Assembly (NCBI GenBank): GCA_902826795.1
Contig: CADEGD010000017.1
Span: forward strand, 32,902-76,461
DNA length: 43,560 bases
Direction of reading: 5' to 3'
From: an uncultured Acidobacteriota bacterium
Lineage (GTDB): Bacteria > Acidobacteriota > Blastocatellia > Pyrinomonadales > Pyrinomonadaceae
Within the stretch, counting starts at the first letter, position 1, and the number at the start of each line of letters is the position of its first letter. A program made the translations under genes and the position numbers. The notes beneath the pieces are model-generated. The model searched no databases and was not told the DNA's origin. It saw nothing but the letters and a program-made list of their open reading frames with translations. Of the stretch, positions 8,392-16,292 are shown in pieces.

Positions 8392-8958
8392 ATGAGAAAG
8401 ATCAGCGTTGTAGTTTTTACGTTCGTTTTTGCCGTGATGGCGGCTCCGGTTCTTGCTCAATCAAAGCCGGAAGATAACCCGCAATACAAGCTGCTTGCGA
8501 CACGCCGGACGAGCACGATGCAGAAGGAGATCGACGAAGTGGCGGGAAAGGGATACCGAATCCTGGTCGGTTCGCCGACGAGCAGCACCGAGATGGCCGT
8601 TTTCTTGTCTCGCGAAGGAACGGTGGAACAGCCTTACAAGTACAAGCTGCTGGCGACCACGCGAACCGGTACGATGCAAAAAGAGCTGAATGACGCTGCG
8701 GCCGACGGCTATCGCCTGATCCCAAGCACGATGATCGCGAAATCTGGACTGCTTGTTGTGGAGGTCGTGATGATCCTGGAGCGTCCGCCGGTTGTCGCGA
8801 AGCAGTATGACTATAAGCTGCTGGCGACGAATCTGACATCGACGCTGCAAAAAGAGGTCACGGAAGCTCAAGGGGCGGGCTACCGGATCGTCGGGATGGT
8901 GAGCCGGGGCGAGCACATGGTCGTGATGGAGCGAGAGGCGGATGCTTCAAAACCGTAA
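8392..8958 (+). CDS. Secreted protein with three tandem YKLLAT repeats
   Basis: 188 residues with a clean signal peptide (MRKISVVVFTF..., cut after VLA, about residue 22). The mature part is three copies of a ~45-residue unit at about 31-73, 84-130 and 141-181. Each begins YKLLAT, continues (S/T/G)T(M/L)QKE and (A/G)xGYR(I/L), and ends in a hydrophobic strand followed by a charged residue. The unit resembles DUF4177-like small alpha/beta domains, but I do not recognise a named family or function. A strong promoter (8309-8338) and a terminator (8985-9013) frame it as a single-gene unit. The ribosome-binding site is weak. Confidence 0.8.
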   Translation: MRKISVVVFTFVFAVMAAPVLAQSKPEDNPQYKLLATRRTSTMQKEIDEVAGKGYRILVGSPTSSTEMAVFLSREGTVEQPYKYKLLATTRTGTMQKELNDAAADGYRLIPSTMIAKSGLLVVEVVMILERPPVVAKQYDYKLLATNLTSTLQKEVTEAQGAGYRIVGMVSRGEHMVVMEREADASKP

Positions 8959-8984
8959 TAAAGCGATAAAATCTATCCTCAAGC

Positions 8985-9013
8985 AACCATCGCACTCGCG
9001 GTGGTTTCTTTTT
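8985..9013 (+). terminator. Rho-independent terminator
   Basis: A 9-bp stem (AACCATCGC / GCGGTGGTT, one G-U pair) with an ACTC loop is followed by TCTTTTT. It ends the transcript of the three-repeat protein gene, 27 bp past its stop. Confidence 0.8.
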
Positions 9014-9034
9014 GACCGATTCGGCAAAAACTGT

Positions 9035-9064
9035 TTTACAAATTTTCCACAGGCGGGTTATACT
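9035..9064 (+). promoter_or_regulatory. Sigma-70 type promoter
   Basis: -35 TTTACA (9035-9040), 18-bp spacer and -10 TATACT (9059-9064), directly after the preceding terminator. It would start a ~100-nt leader before the lipoprotein gene. The leader holds no clear structure. Confidence 0.5.
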
Positions 9065-9170
9065 AACGCTTGGCGTGTCTTTACCTTGGCCCCGGCACGC
9101 AGTCCACCAGGGCCTTCTCCTTTTCTTTAGTTCAAATAGGGTAATCAGTTTAATGTATTGCGGGTTTTCG

Positions 9171-10040
9171 ATGCCGAATTTCCTTCTATGTGCAGCCACA
9201 TCTCTCGCCATTCTTTGCGGCGGTTGTAATGCCGAGGCGTCCAGATCGGAAAATACGAACGTTGGGAATTCGTCGGGAGTAGCGAGCAAAGAAGTTTCGA
9301 CAGTCGCGCCGGCTTCGGCTATCGAGATCAAGCCGGGGTCGCCCGCCGATACAGTCAGAGCGTTTTACACGAAGCTTCGCGAGAAGAAATTCCGCGAGGC
9401 CATCTTTTTGACCAATCTTCGGCCAGCGGTCGAAGGACTGACGGATGCGGAACTGAAGGAATTTCAAGTCGATTTTGAGGTCATTGCCAGCAAGGTCCCG
9501 GAAGTATTGACGATCAACGGCGAGATCGTTTCGGGCGATAAGGCCACTGTGACCGCAAGCTTGCCAAGCGAAAAATCGGACGCGCTGGAGGCCCAGTCGC
9601 TCGACCTCAGAAAGGACGGCGAAGTTTGGGTCATCCTGACCGTCGATGAAATGGCCGAGGCTCGGATAAAGAAAGAGGGCAAGAACTACTTCTACGCCTT
9701 AAAGGTCGAGACTCACGAAGACGAAGCCAGAGACATGCTCGACCGCATCGCCCGGGCACAGCTCGCTTATTCGGCGATGAATGGCGGAGCGTTTGGCGAG
9801 ATCAACCAGTTGGTCGCCGCCGAACTGCTTCCCGAAGACGTGAAGACCTCGACATCGACCGGCTATAACTACTTCGTCACGCTCGCCGGCGACAAGCAGG
9901 TTTGGACGGCACAAGCAACACCGGCAAAATACGGCACGTCCGGCAAACTCTCTTTTTTTCTGACCTCCGACGGTAAGTCTACGCCGCGGATCAGCAGTAA
10001 GGATAACGGCGGAAAACCGCTGGATAAATCAGACAAGTAG
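9171..10040 (+). CDS. Putative lipoprotein: DUF4878/NTF2-like domain plus pilin-like C-terminal domain
   Basis: About 289 residues from the ATG at 9171. A short hydrophobic leader ends in LCGGC, an imperfect lipobox with Cys at about 19, so the protein is probably lipid-anchored. Residues about 55-170 begin SPADTVRAFYTKLREKKFREA and resemble DUF4878, an NTF2-like cone fold. The C-terminal ~110 residues (DRIARAQLAYSAMNGG, GYNYFVTL, TAQATPAKYGTSGKLSFFLTSDG) look like the globular part of a type IV pilin without its N-terminal helix. The open frame continues upstream to 9012, but that part covers the terminator and promoter. Another ATG lies at 9153. Function unknown. Confidence 0.8.
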   Translation: MPNFLLCAATSLAILCGGCNAEASRSENTNVGNSSGVASKEVSTVAPASAIEIKPGSPADTVRAFYTKLREKKFREAIFLTNLRPAVEGLTDAELKEFQVDFEVIASKVPEVLTINGEIVSGDKATVTASLPSEKSDALEAQSLDLRKDGEVWVILTVDEMAEARIKKEGKNYFYALKVETHEDEARDMLDRIARAQLAYSAMNGGAFGEINQLVAAELLPEDVKTSTSTGYNYFVTLAGDKQVWTAQATPAKYGTSGKLSFFLTSDGKSTPRISSKDNGGKPLDKSDK

Positions 10041-10105
10041 ACATCGCTTCAGATCGGTCCCCGAGACGATTTTCTCTATGCAGCCTTAGCAAAAGAAACA
10101 CAGCC

Positions 10106-10573
10106 ATGATCAGGTCACTCGTTACAAGACTCACCGGATTGATCGCAGAGCGATCCCACAGCCCTCGGAAGAAGTATGCCGTTCCGGTCAAGCTCTGGTT
10201 TGAGCGTGAATCGGGAAGGCTGATCCATACGTCAACCGCCGACGGGTTGTTCATGAACGGTCAAACCGTCGATCTAAGCAGGACCGGCATCGGTATCATG
10301 GTCGCTTCGATCAGAATGAAAGAGCACTATCTGGTTGGGCAAGAGCGAGTTCTTAATTTGGAGATCGACCTGCCGCGAGAGAAGGTCCGAATGCAGGTAG
10401 TAGGCCGTCGATACGAACGCGAGAGCATTCACGATTCAGTCGAGAGATACATCGTGGGCATGGAGATCGTTAATATCTCGGATTACGATCGCGAAGTTTA
10501 CGAACATTTCCTTCGCCACGGAGCGAAGCGCCGCCGGGCCGTGAACCCGGGCCTTGAGATGGGCGGAAATTAG
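10106..10573 (+). CDS. PilZ-domain protein
   Basis: 155 residues with a PilZ-like beta barrel, the usual c-di-GMP receptor fold. The second binding motif DxSxxG is intact as DLSRTGIG (Asp56-Gly61). The first, RxxxR, reads Arg21-Lys-Lys-Tyr-Ala25, so the second Arg is replaced by Ala. The C-terminal tail (GAKRRRAVN) is basic. It follows the lipoprotein gene by 65 bp and is closed by a terminator at 10601-10631. Ligand binding may be weak or absent because of the missing Arg; this is an inference. Confidence 0.75.
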   Translation: MIRSLVTRLTGLIAERSHSPRKKYAVPVKLWFERESGRLIHTSTADGLFMNGQTVDLSRTGIGIMVASIRMKEHYLVGQERVLNLEIDLPREKVRMQVVGRRYERESIHDSVERYIVGMEIVNISDYDREVYEHFLRHGAKRRRAVNPGLEMGGN

Positions 10574-10600
10574 AATTTTTTCGCAAGTTTATAGAAAGTA

Positions 10601-10631
10601 AAGGCGTTAGCTGGCTGACGCCCTTATTTTT
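10601..10631 (+). terminator. Rho-independent terminator
   Basis: GGCGTTAGC / GCTGACGCC stem (one G-U pair) with a two-base TG loop region, followed by CTTATTTTT. It lies 28 bp after the PilZ gene and before the oxidoreductase gene. Confidence 0.75.
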
Positions 10632-10677
10632 GTGCGGGCTTGTGCATTTTGGGCAAGCCATCCGTTAGAATTGCCAA

Positions 10678-11760
10678 ATGACCAAGACTGTCGGAATAGG
10701 ATTTATCGGAACCGGTTTTGCGCGAACGGTGCAGATGCCGGCATTCGCAGCGTGTGAAGGGGCGAAGCTGGTCTCGGTTGCCAGTGGAAGCCTTGAAAAT
10801 GCCGCCGAGGCAGCGAAACAGTTTGGCATCGAACACTTTACGGCCGATTGGCATGAAACGGTACAGCATCCGGAAGTCGACCTGGTGTGCGTAACGACGC
10901 CGCCGAGGATGCACCGCGACATGGTGCTCGAAGCTATCTGGAACGGCAAGCACGTTCTGGCCGAAAAGCCGATGGCCATGAAGATCGCACAGGCGGAAGA
11001 GATGACGGCCGCGGCGGCAAAGGCAGGCGTGCTTGCTTTGATCGATCATGAGCTGAGATTTCAACCCGGCAGGCAGAAGGTTTGGTCGATGCTGCGCGAA
11101 GGAGCGATCGGCAAGGTGCGTCACGCGAAGTATAACTTTCGGGCTCCGCATCGAGGTGATCCGAATGTAGCGTGGAACTGGTGGTCAGACAGGGAGGAGG
11201 GCGGTGGTTCGCTTGGTGCCATCAACTCTCACATCATCGATTCGTTCAACTGGTTTCTCGACGCGCGTATTAACAGCCTTTTCTGCCAGCTTCACACGCA
11301 CGTAATGCATCGGCCGCACGGTGAAGACCTTCGCCAGGTAACGACGGACGACGAAGCGCACATGCTGCTCAAGTTTGCCGATGGGCCGATCACGTCGTCT
11401 GCTACGGGTCTTGTGTCAGTCTCGATGGTCGAGCAGCCGGATTACGTCAACCAGATCGAATTCTTTGGCACTGACGGCGCGATCCGCGTGGAGCATCGCG
11501 GCGAGGTGTATGTCGCCAAAAACGGCGATAAGGGATGGACGGAACTCGAGGTCGATCTCGCGCCGGCCCTTGATGGCGTGCCCGATACCGGATTCGCCCG
11601 CGGGTTCTTAGCATTCGCTCCGAAGATAGTCGAAGCAATCGCAACCGGCGCTACGACGATCGAGCATGCCGCTACCTTTGAAGACGGGTTGCAGGTCCAG
11701 CAGGTGTTGGACGCGGCCCGCGAATCGAGCGCGAAGCGATTTGTCGTTATCCGCGATTGA
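10678..11760 (+). CDS. Gfo/Idh/MocA-family NAD(P)-dependent oxidoreductase
   Basis: 360 residues, the usual length. The N-terminal Rossmann fold shows GFIGTGFA (residues 8-15) for NAD(P) binding, followed by VCVTTPPRMHRDMVLEA and the family hallmark AEKPMA (about 98-103), whose Lys sits in the active site. The C-terminal alpha/beta domain carries GGGSLGAINSHIIDSFNW, including the catalytic-region His. Members oxidise or reduce sugars, inositols and related polyols, or act as biliverdin reductases; the substrate cannot be read here. It ends 3 bp before the convergent S9 peptidase stop, without a terminator between. Confidence 0.93.
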   Translation: MTKTVGIGFIGTGFARTVQMPAFAACEGAKLVSVASGSLENAAEAAKQFGIEHFTADWHETVQHPEVDLVCVTTPPRMHRDMVLEAIWNGKHVLAEKPMAMKIAQAEEMTAAAAKAGVLALIDHELRFQPGRQKVWSMLREGAIGKVRHAKYNFRAPHRGDPNVAWNWWSDREEGGGSLGAINSHIIDSFNWFLDARINSLFCQLHTHVMHRPHGEDLRQVTTDDEAHMLLKFADGPITSSATGLVSVSMVEQPDYVNQIEFFGTDGAIRVEHRGEVYVAKNGDKGWTELEVDLAPALDGVPDTGFARGFLAFAPKIVEAIATGATTIEHAATFEDGLQVQQVLDAARESSAKRFVVIRD

Positions 11761-11763
11761 TCG

Positions 11764-13725
11764 CTATTTCATGTACTTGTCCAGAAAGTCGGCGACGAGC
11801 GGATAAAGCTCAAGCCGATTTTTTAGTTTTGAGATACCGTGGCCTTCATCGTCGTAAAGCTTATATTCAACGATCGATTCGCGGCTCTTCAATGCAGCGA
11901 CGACCTGCTCGGCCTCGGTATAGGGAACTCGCGGATCGTTCTTGCCGTGTATAACGAACAGCGGCGTCCGGATCTGATCGATCTTGCGGATCGGCGAGAT
12001 GCGGCGGAGTAAGTCGATGTCGCGGTCGAGTCGGCCGTATTCGACCTCGCGGGCACGCCGTCGATATCCCGAAGTGTTTTGCAGAAATGTTTCCCAGTTC
12101 ACAATGCCGACCGTATTTACTGCCGCCGCCCACAAGTCTGGATAAAGCGTGACTGCGGCCATGGTCATGTATCCGCCGTAACTTCCGCCCATTACTGCGA
12201 TACGTTTAGCATCGGCACCGCCGCTTTTGGTCAGCCAATCATGCGCCGCCGCGAGGTCCTTGACGGAATCTTCGCGTTTTTCGACGTCGTCGAGATGTGT
12301 ATATGTCTTGCCGTAGCCGGTAGAGCCGCGGACGTTAGGGTCGAGCACGGCGTATCCGCGCGAGAGATAGTATTGGAAAAGTGAGTTGAAGCCCGGCCGC
12401 GATTGTCCCTCGGGCCCGCCGTGGACTGAGACGATTACCGGAACCTTCGCATTGGCTTCGAGCGCTCCGCTGCGTGATGCCATTGAGCCCAGGTTCGCTA
12501 TCGCGGAGTTTGAGCCGGACGGTTTGTAATACCAAGCCGGAATCTCGCGTCCGTCGAATGTTTTGAACTTTATCAGGCTTGGAGCGACGAAGCTTTTCGG
12601 GTCGATCCCGGCCCGGTCACTTTGCGTAACCTGTGTCAGCTTTTTCGACTTGATGTCATAGAGCCAAATGTCGCCGTTCTGAGTCGGCGAAGAATAAGTC
12701 AAAGCTATTTTGGAGCCGTCTTTCGAAAAGGTGACGCCGCCGACAACTCCCTGAGCGGGAAGTTTCACTTGTTCTGCAGACTTAGATACTGTCGAGATCA
12801 ACGGTTTTCCACCGGTTTCGATCTTGCGGAGATACAGCTCGGAAAATCCGTCGTTGTTAACGGTATACGCCATCATCGAACTGTCGTCGCTGAGTGTGAC
12901 GCCGCCGACGTCCCAGTTCGGACTATACGTTACCTCGCTCGACCGGTTGGCTTCAGACCAATCGTCACCCGACGCGTTTTTCTGTCTTACCTGAACGAGC
13001 GCTTCGAACTCACGCTTATCGTTCGAGGTCATCAGGATGCTGTCGGCGAGGAAAGCGACGTTACCGAACTCAGCAGCATCAGTATGCGGCGTTAGATGAA
13101 CTTCTTTTTTGGTTCGCACGTCTACGAGAAACAGATCATTATCGAGGCTCTTCTCGACGCCCGCACGTGAGAGTACGAATTGGGTTCCGGCATCGTTTAC
13201 GGCGGCGATATTAACGTTACCGTCGTATTGATAGAGCATCTCCTCCTTGCCGGTCGCAAGCTCCATCGAGTAAATGTCGAAGTAATTACGATTGCGTTTA
13301 TTGGAGGCGTAGTAGATCTTCTTGCCGTCTTTCGAAACTTCGGCGAAGTTATGTCGCACCTTCGGGTCGCTAGTAAGTTCTTTCACACCAGAACCATCCG
13401 GCTTCATCCAAAAGAACTGCGTATTCTCATCGCCTCCTCGAGCTTTGCCGAACACGATGCCGCTGTTATCCGGAAGCCATCGGGCGAAACCGATGTTGTC
13501 TTCGTAGCTGGTGAGCTGCTTCGGTGTTCCACCGGTCGCGCCGGTGAGCCAGATCTGCGACGTTCCGGTAGCGTTCGTGAGATAAATCATCTGCTTGCCG
13601 TCCGGCGAGAAACTGGGCGATCCGGCGGACTTGATGTTGAGGTATTGCTGGATCGTATATTGCTGGGCGAACGAATACAGCGAGACGAATAGGACAGCGG
13701 CGATGACGACAAGCGTTCGTTTCAT
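11764..13725 (-). CDS. Secreted S9-family peptidase (second copy)
   Basis: 653 residues from the ATG at 13725 (signal MKRTLVVIAAVLFVSLYSFAQ; GGAG ten bases upstream). The longer frame from a TTG at 13740 has no advantage. The propeller (about 35-375) carries several SPDGK-type blades. The hydrolase domain has Ser515 in GGSYGGYM, Asp597 in GKNDPRVP and His629 in DEGHGIS, a full catalytic triad; HGGPEG is the oxyanion segment. Should degrade peptides outside the cytoplasm. Odd: about 22 residues rich in Ser, Ala and Gly (about 405-426) are inserted just before VPVIVSVHGGP, where relatives usually have a short linker. Confidence 0.95.
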   Translation of the reverse strand: MKRTLVVIAAVLFVSLYSFAQQYTIQQYLNIKSAGSPSFSPDGKQMIYLTNATGTSQIWLTGATGGTPKQLTSYEDNIGFARWLPDNSGIVFGKARGGDENTQFFWMKPDGSGVKELTSDPKVRHNFAEVSKDGKKIYYASNKRNRNYFDIYSMELATGKEEMLYQYDGNVNIAAVNDAGTQFVLSRAGVEKSLDNDLFLVDVRTKKEVHLTPHTDAAEFGNVAFLADSILMTSNDKREFEALVQVRQKNASGDDWSEANRSSEVTYSPNWDVGGVTLSDDSSMMAYTVNNDGFSELYLRKIETGGKPLISTVSKSAEQVKLPAQGVVGGVTFSKDGSKIALTYSSPTQNGDIWLYDIKSKKLTQVTQSDRAGIDPKSFVAPSLIKFKTFDGREIPAWYYKPSGSNSAIANLGSMASRSGALEANAKVPVIVSVHGGPEGQSRPGFNSLFQYYLSRGYAVLDPNVRGSTGYGKTYTHLDDVEKREDSVKDLAAAHDWLTKSGGADAKRIAVMGGSYGGYMTMAAVTLYPDLWAAAVNTVGIVNWETFLQNTSGYRRRAREVEYGRLDRDIDLLRRISPIRKIDQIRTPLFVIHGKNDPRVPYTEAEQVVAALKSRESIVEYKLYDDEGHGISKLKNRLELYPLVADFLDKYMK

Positions 13726-13746
13726 TGATGGACACTCCAACAGAAA

Positions 13747-13774
13747 AGGATAACAAGGTGAGCCTTATTATCCT
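13747..13774 (-). terminator. Hairpin terminator after the PPOX-fold gene
   Basis: On the minus strand AGGATAATAAGG and CCTTGTTATCCT pair (11 of 12) around a four-base loop and are followed by TTTTCTG. It separates the stress-protein gene from the S9 peptidase gene. Confidence 0.5.
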
Positions 13775-13799
13775 CCTACGCAAGCGGTATCGCCAAAGT

Positions 13800-14291
13800 T
13801 TACAAGATCATCTTCCGATTCTCGCCGTAATCCGCTTCCTGACCGGTTGCGATGGCTTTGACCATCCCAAAGAGTTGGACCAAGGTGCTTGACGAACCTT
13901 CCCAATATTCGGCCTGCTCGACCTCGACCTTTAGCAGGCAGAGTTTCGGGTCGTCCAGCCCGTCAGGGAACCAAGCCTTCAGCACTGGGCTCCAGAGTTC
14001 TTCCATCTTTGCGCGGTCTTTCAAGATCGAACCTTTTCCGGAGACCGAGAGATAAGTGCTGTCGCCGGGTTTTGAATAAGCCACGGCAACGCGATTATCC
14101 TTCGCCACCTCGTCTACCTTGTGTGTATCTTCGCTCGTAAAAAACCACAGGTCGCCGTCAAAATCGGCGTCTTGCGTCGACATCGGTCGGCTGCGGAGCA
14201 CGCCGCCGTCCATCGTCGTCAGCATACAGAAATCGATTCCTTCGGTCAGTTCCTGGATCTTCTTGATCGCTTCCTCGCGGTTATGATGCAT
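13800..14291 (-). CDS. Pyridoxamine 5'-phosphate oxidase-fold protein, general stress protein 26 type
   Basis: 163 residues forming a split-barrel flavin-binding fold. Diagnostic parts are CMLTTMDGGVLRSRPMS (22-38), GDLWFFTSEDTHKVDEV (46-62), NRVAVAYSKPGDSTYLSVSGKG (66-87) and a C-terminal KVEVEQAEYW. This pattern is typical of the general stress protein 26 group, which binds FMN or a deazaflavin rather than acting as true PNPOx. Reaction unknown. Its own terminator follows at 13747-13774. Confidence 0.88.
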   Translation of the reverse strand: MHHNREEAIKKIQELTEGIDFCMLTTMDGGVLRSRPMSTQDADFDGDLWFFTSEDTHKVDEVAKDNRVAVAYSKPGDSTYLSVSGKGSILKDRAKMEELWSPVLKAWFPDGLDDPKLCLLKVEVEQAEYWEGSSSTLVQLFGMVKAIATGQEADYGENRKMIL

Positions 14292-14340
14292 ATTTCCTCC
14301 GTTTCCGGAGCAATATGCAATTGACGTTCCGAATGTGTGT

Positions 14341-14754
14341 TTATTGATTATTGAGATGTTGAACGATGTCTCTAGCGATCGGCGTACGGAATCGGTACTC
14401 GATACGCCCCTTCCAATCCGGCTGGATTACAGTCGCGTCGAATTCGACAAGAAGCGTCTCGGGTTCCTCGATGCTGAATGTCATCTGCTTCAGCCGTGGA
14501 TCATCGAACTCCATGCCCGTCGTAACGTGGCCTCGACGAAAGGCGACGATCCTTTTCTGCGTAATGACGATCGACGCCCCGAACCATTGACGCTTCCAGT
14601 CAGAGTAACGCCCGCTGCCGCGAAAGTTCAGATAAGTGACGGTCGCTCGAATCCCCTCGTCGTAGAAGAGCAGGCCTTCGCTACGGAATTCTTCCATCCG
14701 ATCGTCCGGGATCTTTCCGATGCCGAACAGGCGATAAAATAGCGTCTTTGCCAT
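14341..14754 (-). CDS. Hypothetical protein, 137 aa, possible PH-like fold
   Basis: No signal peptide or membrane segment. The middle holds alternating strands (GIRATVTYLNFRG, SIVITQKRIVAFRRGH) that could fold as a PH-like small beta barrel, a pattern common in bacterial PH-domain proteins; ITxxRI is a frequent signature of these. The final helix (IARDIVQHL) fits too. I do not recognise a named family. Spacing to the NTF2-like gene upstream is 33 bp and to the stress-protein gene downstream 49 bp, so the minus-strand genes from 15225 to 13800 may share a transcript. Confidence 0.65.
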   Translation of the reverse strand: MAKTLFYRLFGIGKIPDDRMEEFRSEGLLFYDEGIRATVTYLNFRGSGRYSDWKRQWFGASIVITQKRIVAFRRGHVTTGMEFDDPRLKQMTFSIEEPETLLVEFDATVIQPDWKGRIEYRFRTPIARDIVQHLNNQ

Positions 14755-14787
14755 ACTCTTACGAGAGAGTTTGCGTGAAACATTTCT

Positions 14788-15225
14788 TTAGCTCGTATGA
14801 TCGTGGACGATCCGCCAGCCTTCCTTGAACTTTCTGAATATCAAGGAAAACTTGCCGCCGGGTTTATCCTTCTCACGCTGAAGCGACCAGCTTCCGAGCA
14901 CAAGCGCCGCATCCTTCGAGAGCACTGTTATCTCAAGGTCCGAGAAGGAAAGCGTTCCCATCGCCGCCTTGTCCGGGTAGCCCCGCTTGTAGTTGTCGAG
15001 AGTTGGCTGCCAGCCCTTGGTAACGCCACGAGTCGAGACGAAGGTTAGCCGATCGGACTTCCAATAGCCTTCCATAAACGCCGGAATGTCGCCGCGATTC
15101 CAGTCCGACGCCTGCTTATCCATGACGGCACGGATGTCGGCGGAGATCCTTACCTTCTGTGCGTCGGATTGAGCCAGGACGGAAACGGTAGTTAGAAACA
15201 ATAATGCTGTTAGGGTAAGTCGCAT
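14788..15225 (-). CDS. Secreted NTF2-like (DUF4440/SnoaL) protein
   Basis: 145 residues from the ATG at 15225 (MRLTLTALLFLTTVSVLAQ signal peptide). The mature part has the cone-shaped NTF2 pattern: IRAVMDKQASDWNRGDIPAFMEGYWKSD, GWQPTLDNY, then strands LEITVLSKDAALVLGSW and GKFSLIFRKFKEGWRIVHDHTS. It matches the DUF4440 group. Substrate or partner unknown; probably a small ligand binder or a weak isomerase-like protein in the periplasm. The open frame extends to 15276, but the extra codons are the repeat at 15235-15264, so I reject the longer start. Confidence 0.85.
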   Translation of the reverse strand: MRLTLTALLFLTTVSVLAQSDAQKVRISADIRAVMDKQASDWNRGDIPAFMEGYWKSDRLTFVSTRGVTKGWQPTLDNYKRGYPDKAAMGTLSFSDLEITVLSKDAALVLGSWSLQREKDKPGGKFSLIFRKFKEGWRIVHDHTS

Positions 15226-15234
15226 ACGAAGAAG

Positions 15235-15264
15235 TTTCACGCAAAGCCGCGAAAGACGCAAAGG
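15235..15264. repeat. GCRAAG-periodic intergenic repeat
   Basis: TTTCACGCAAAGCCGCGAAAG and a trailing ACGCAAAGG lie 10 bp upstream of the NTF2-like gene's start. It shares TCACGCAAAGCCGC with the repeat at 8103-8136. In both places it abuts the 5' end of a gene for a secreted protein. Confidence 0.6.
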
Positions 15265-15290
15265 ATTACTGAACAAGTTTACCGCTCGAC

Positions 15291-15322
15291 AAAAAGAAAG
15301 CCGGAGTCATGCTGACACCGGC
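15291..15322 (-). terminator. Rho-independent terminator for the peptidoglycan-binding gene
   Basis: On the minus strand GCCGGTGTCA and TGACTCCGGC pair (9 of 10) around GCA and are followed by TTTCTTTTT, 24 bp after the stop of the gene at 15347-16066. Confidence 0.8.
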
Positions 15323-15346
15323 AATCAACAGTGCTTATTGAAAGAA

Positions 15347-16066
15347 TCAGTTAGTAGATCGTGCCGCGTCGTATGCGGCTTGAGCTGCAACCTGCTCCTT
15401 TTGCTTTTCGGTAAGAGTAATTCCCATTTTTTCTAACGTCGCAGCATTCAGCGTCTTGGTAACTTTGAGTGCGTTCGCACCTTGATACTTGCCGAGTCCG
15501 TCTCGGGTCGTGTCGTCGAGCTTTCCGTCTTCGCCGCCCGTCAGCATCTTGCCGTCGCGTAGGATCTTTTGAGCAGCCTTGATCTGATCCGCGTTGGCTC
15601 TGAACGGAGCCGGACGCTTTGGGCCGGTCGCGGTCGCCGCCGGTTTTGCGGGCGATTCTTTAACCGGCTTCGCTTCATCTTCAGCCGACGCGAACGAGTT
15701 TGGATCGACAGGGATCGTCTTCTGAGTGTCGGTGAGTTCGACGCCCATTTTCTCCAGCGTTGCACGATTAAGCGTTCCGGTCTTTTTAAGTCCGTTGCTT
15801 CCTTGCCACGTCTTAATCGCGTCGCGGGTCGAGTCGCTCAACTTACCCGATGCTTCGCCGGCGTAAAGATTGGCACCCTTAAGCTTCGTCTGCACCTGTG
15901 TGATCTGATCCTTTGTAGGCCGGAAGATCGGCGCCTTCTTCTTTGGAGCAGATGGCATTGGTGCCGGTGCGGGAGCTGTGTTGGGCTCGCGATCAGGGCT
16001 CCTTTGGGCAATCGACGCGATTGAGAACAGTGCCAGTGTGAGGAAAAGGTATAAAAGTCTCTTCAT
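15347..16066 (-). CDS. Secreted protein with two peptidoglycan-binding-like domains
   Basis: 239 residues. A signal peptide (MKRLLYLFLTLALFSIASIAQ) is followed by a Pro/Ala-rich linker, then two related units at about 55-115 and 160-220. Each reads Q-I-x-x-x-Q-x-x-L...G-K-L-(S/D)-D-(S/T)-T-R-D...K-T-(G/K)-T-L-N-x-A-T-L-E-K-M-G, as in PG_binding_1 domains. A KPAATATGPKRP linker joins them. Likely anchors to cell-wall peptidoglycan in the periplasm; no enzymatic domain is fused. It has its own terminator and faces fadN divergently across 226 bp. Confidence 0.85.
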   Translation of the reverse strand: MKRLLYLFLTLALFSIASIAQRSPDREPNTAPAPAPMPSAPKKKAPIFRPTKDQITQVQTKLKGANLYAGEASGKLSDSTRDAIKTWQGSNGLKKTGTLNRATLEKMGVELTDTQKTIPVDPNSFASAEDEAKPVKESPAKPAATATGPKRPAPFRANADQIKAAQKILRDGKMLTGGEDGKLDDTTRDGLGKYQGANALKVTKTLNAATLEKMGITLTEKQKEQVAAQAAYDAARSTN

Positions 16067-16227
16067 GTGTCTCCTAGTTTGATTTAGTGCTGATTCGTTG
16101 TTAGTGATTTAGCCGCAATTCCTACATCGCTGACCAAGTTTCAGGGAGTGGGGGTTCTGGGCTATGATTTTGGACATGGAAGTATCCGACGAATTGTAAG
16201 GCCTTGTCAATATTTCACACGATTTGC

Positions 16228-16257
16228 TTGCTGAATGAATGTTCATTCAGTTATAAT
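16228..16257 (+). promoter_or_regulatory. FadR-box promoter of fadN: palindromic operator inside a sigma-70 promoter
   Basis: -35 TTGCTG (16228-16233), 18-bp spacer, -10 TATAAT (16252-16257). The 20-bp palindrome CTGAATGAATGTTCATTCAG (16231-16250; only the central pair breaks symmetry) fills the spacer. It closely matches the Bacillus FadR box as I recall it (TGAATGA-N4-TCATTCA). A repressor bound here would block RNA polymerase. The same arrangement with the same flanks occurs at 27959-27988. A GAGGA ribosome-binding site follows 8 bp before the fadN ATG. Confidence 0.85.
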
Positions 16258-16292
16258 TCGGGAACTTTAAGATCACACCGAGGAACATAAAC

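Noticed and set aside
9012..9170. Longer start for the lipoprotein frame
   Set aside because: Would run through the terminator tail and the promoter; the leader peptide appears only after 9153.
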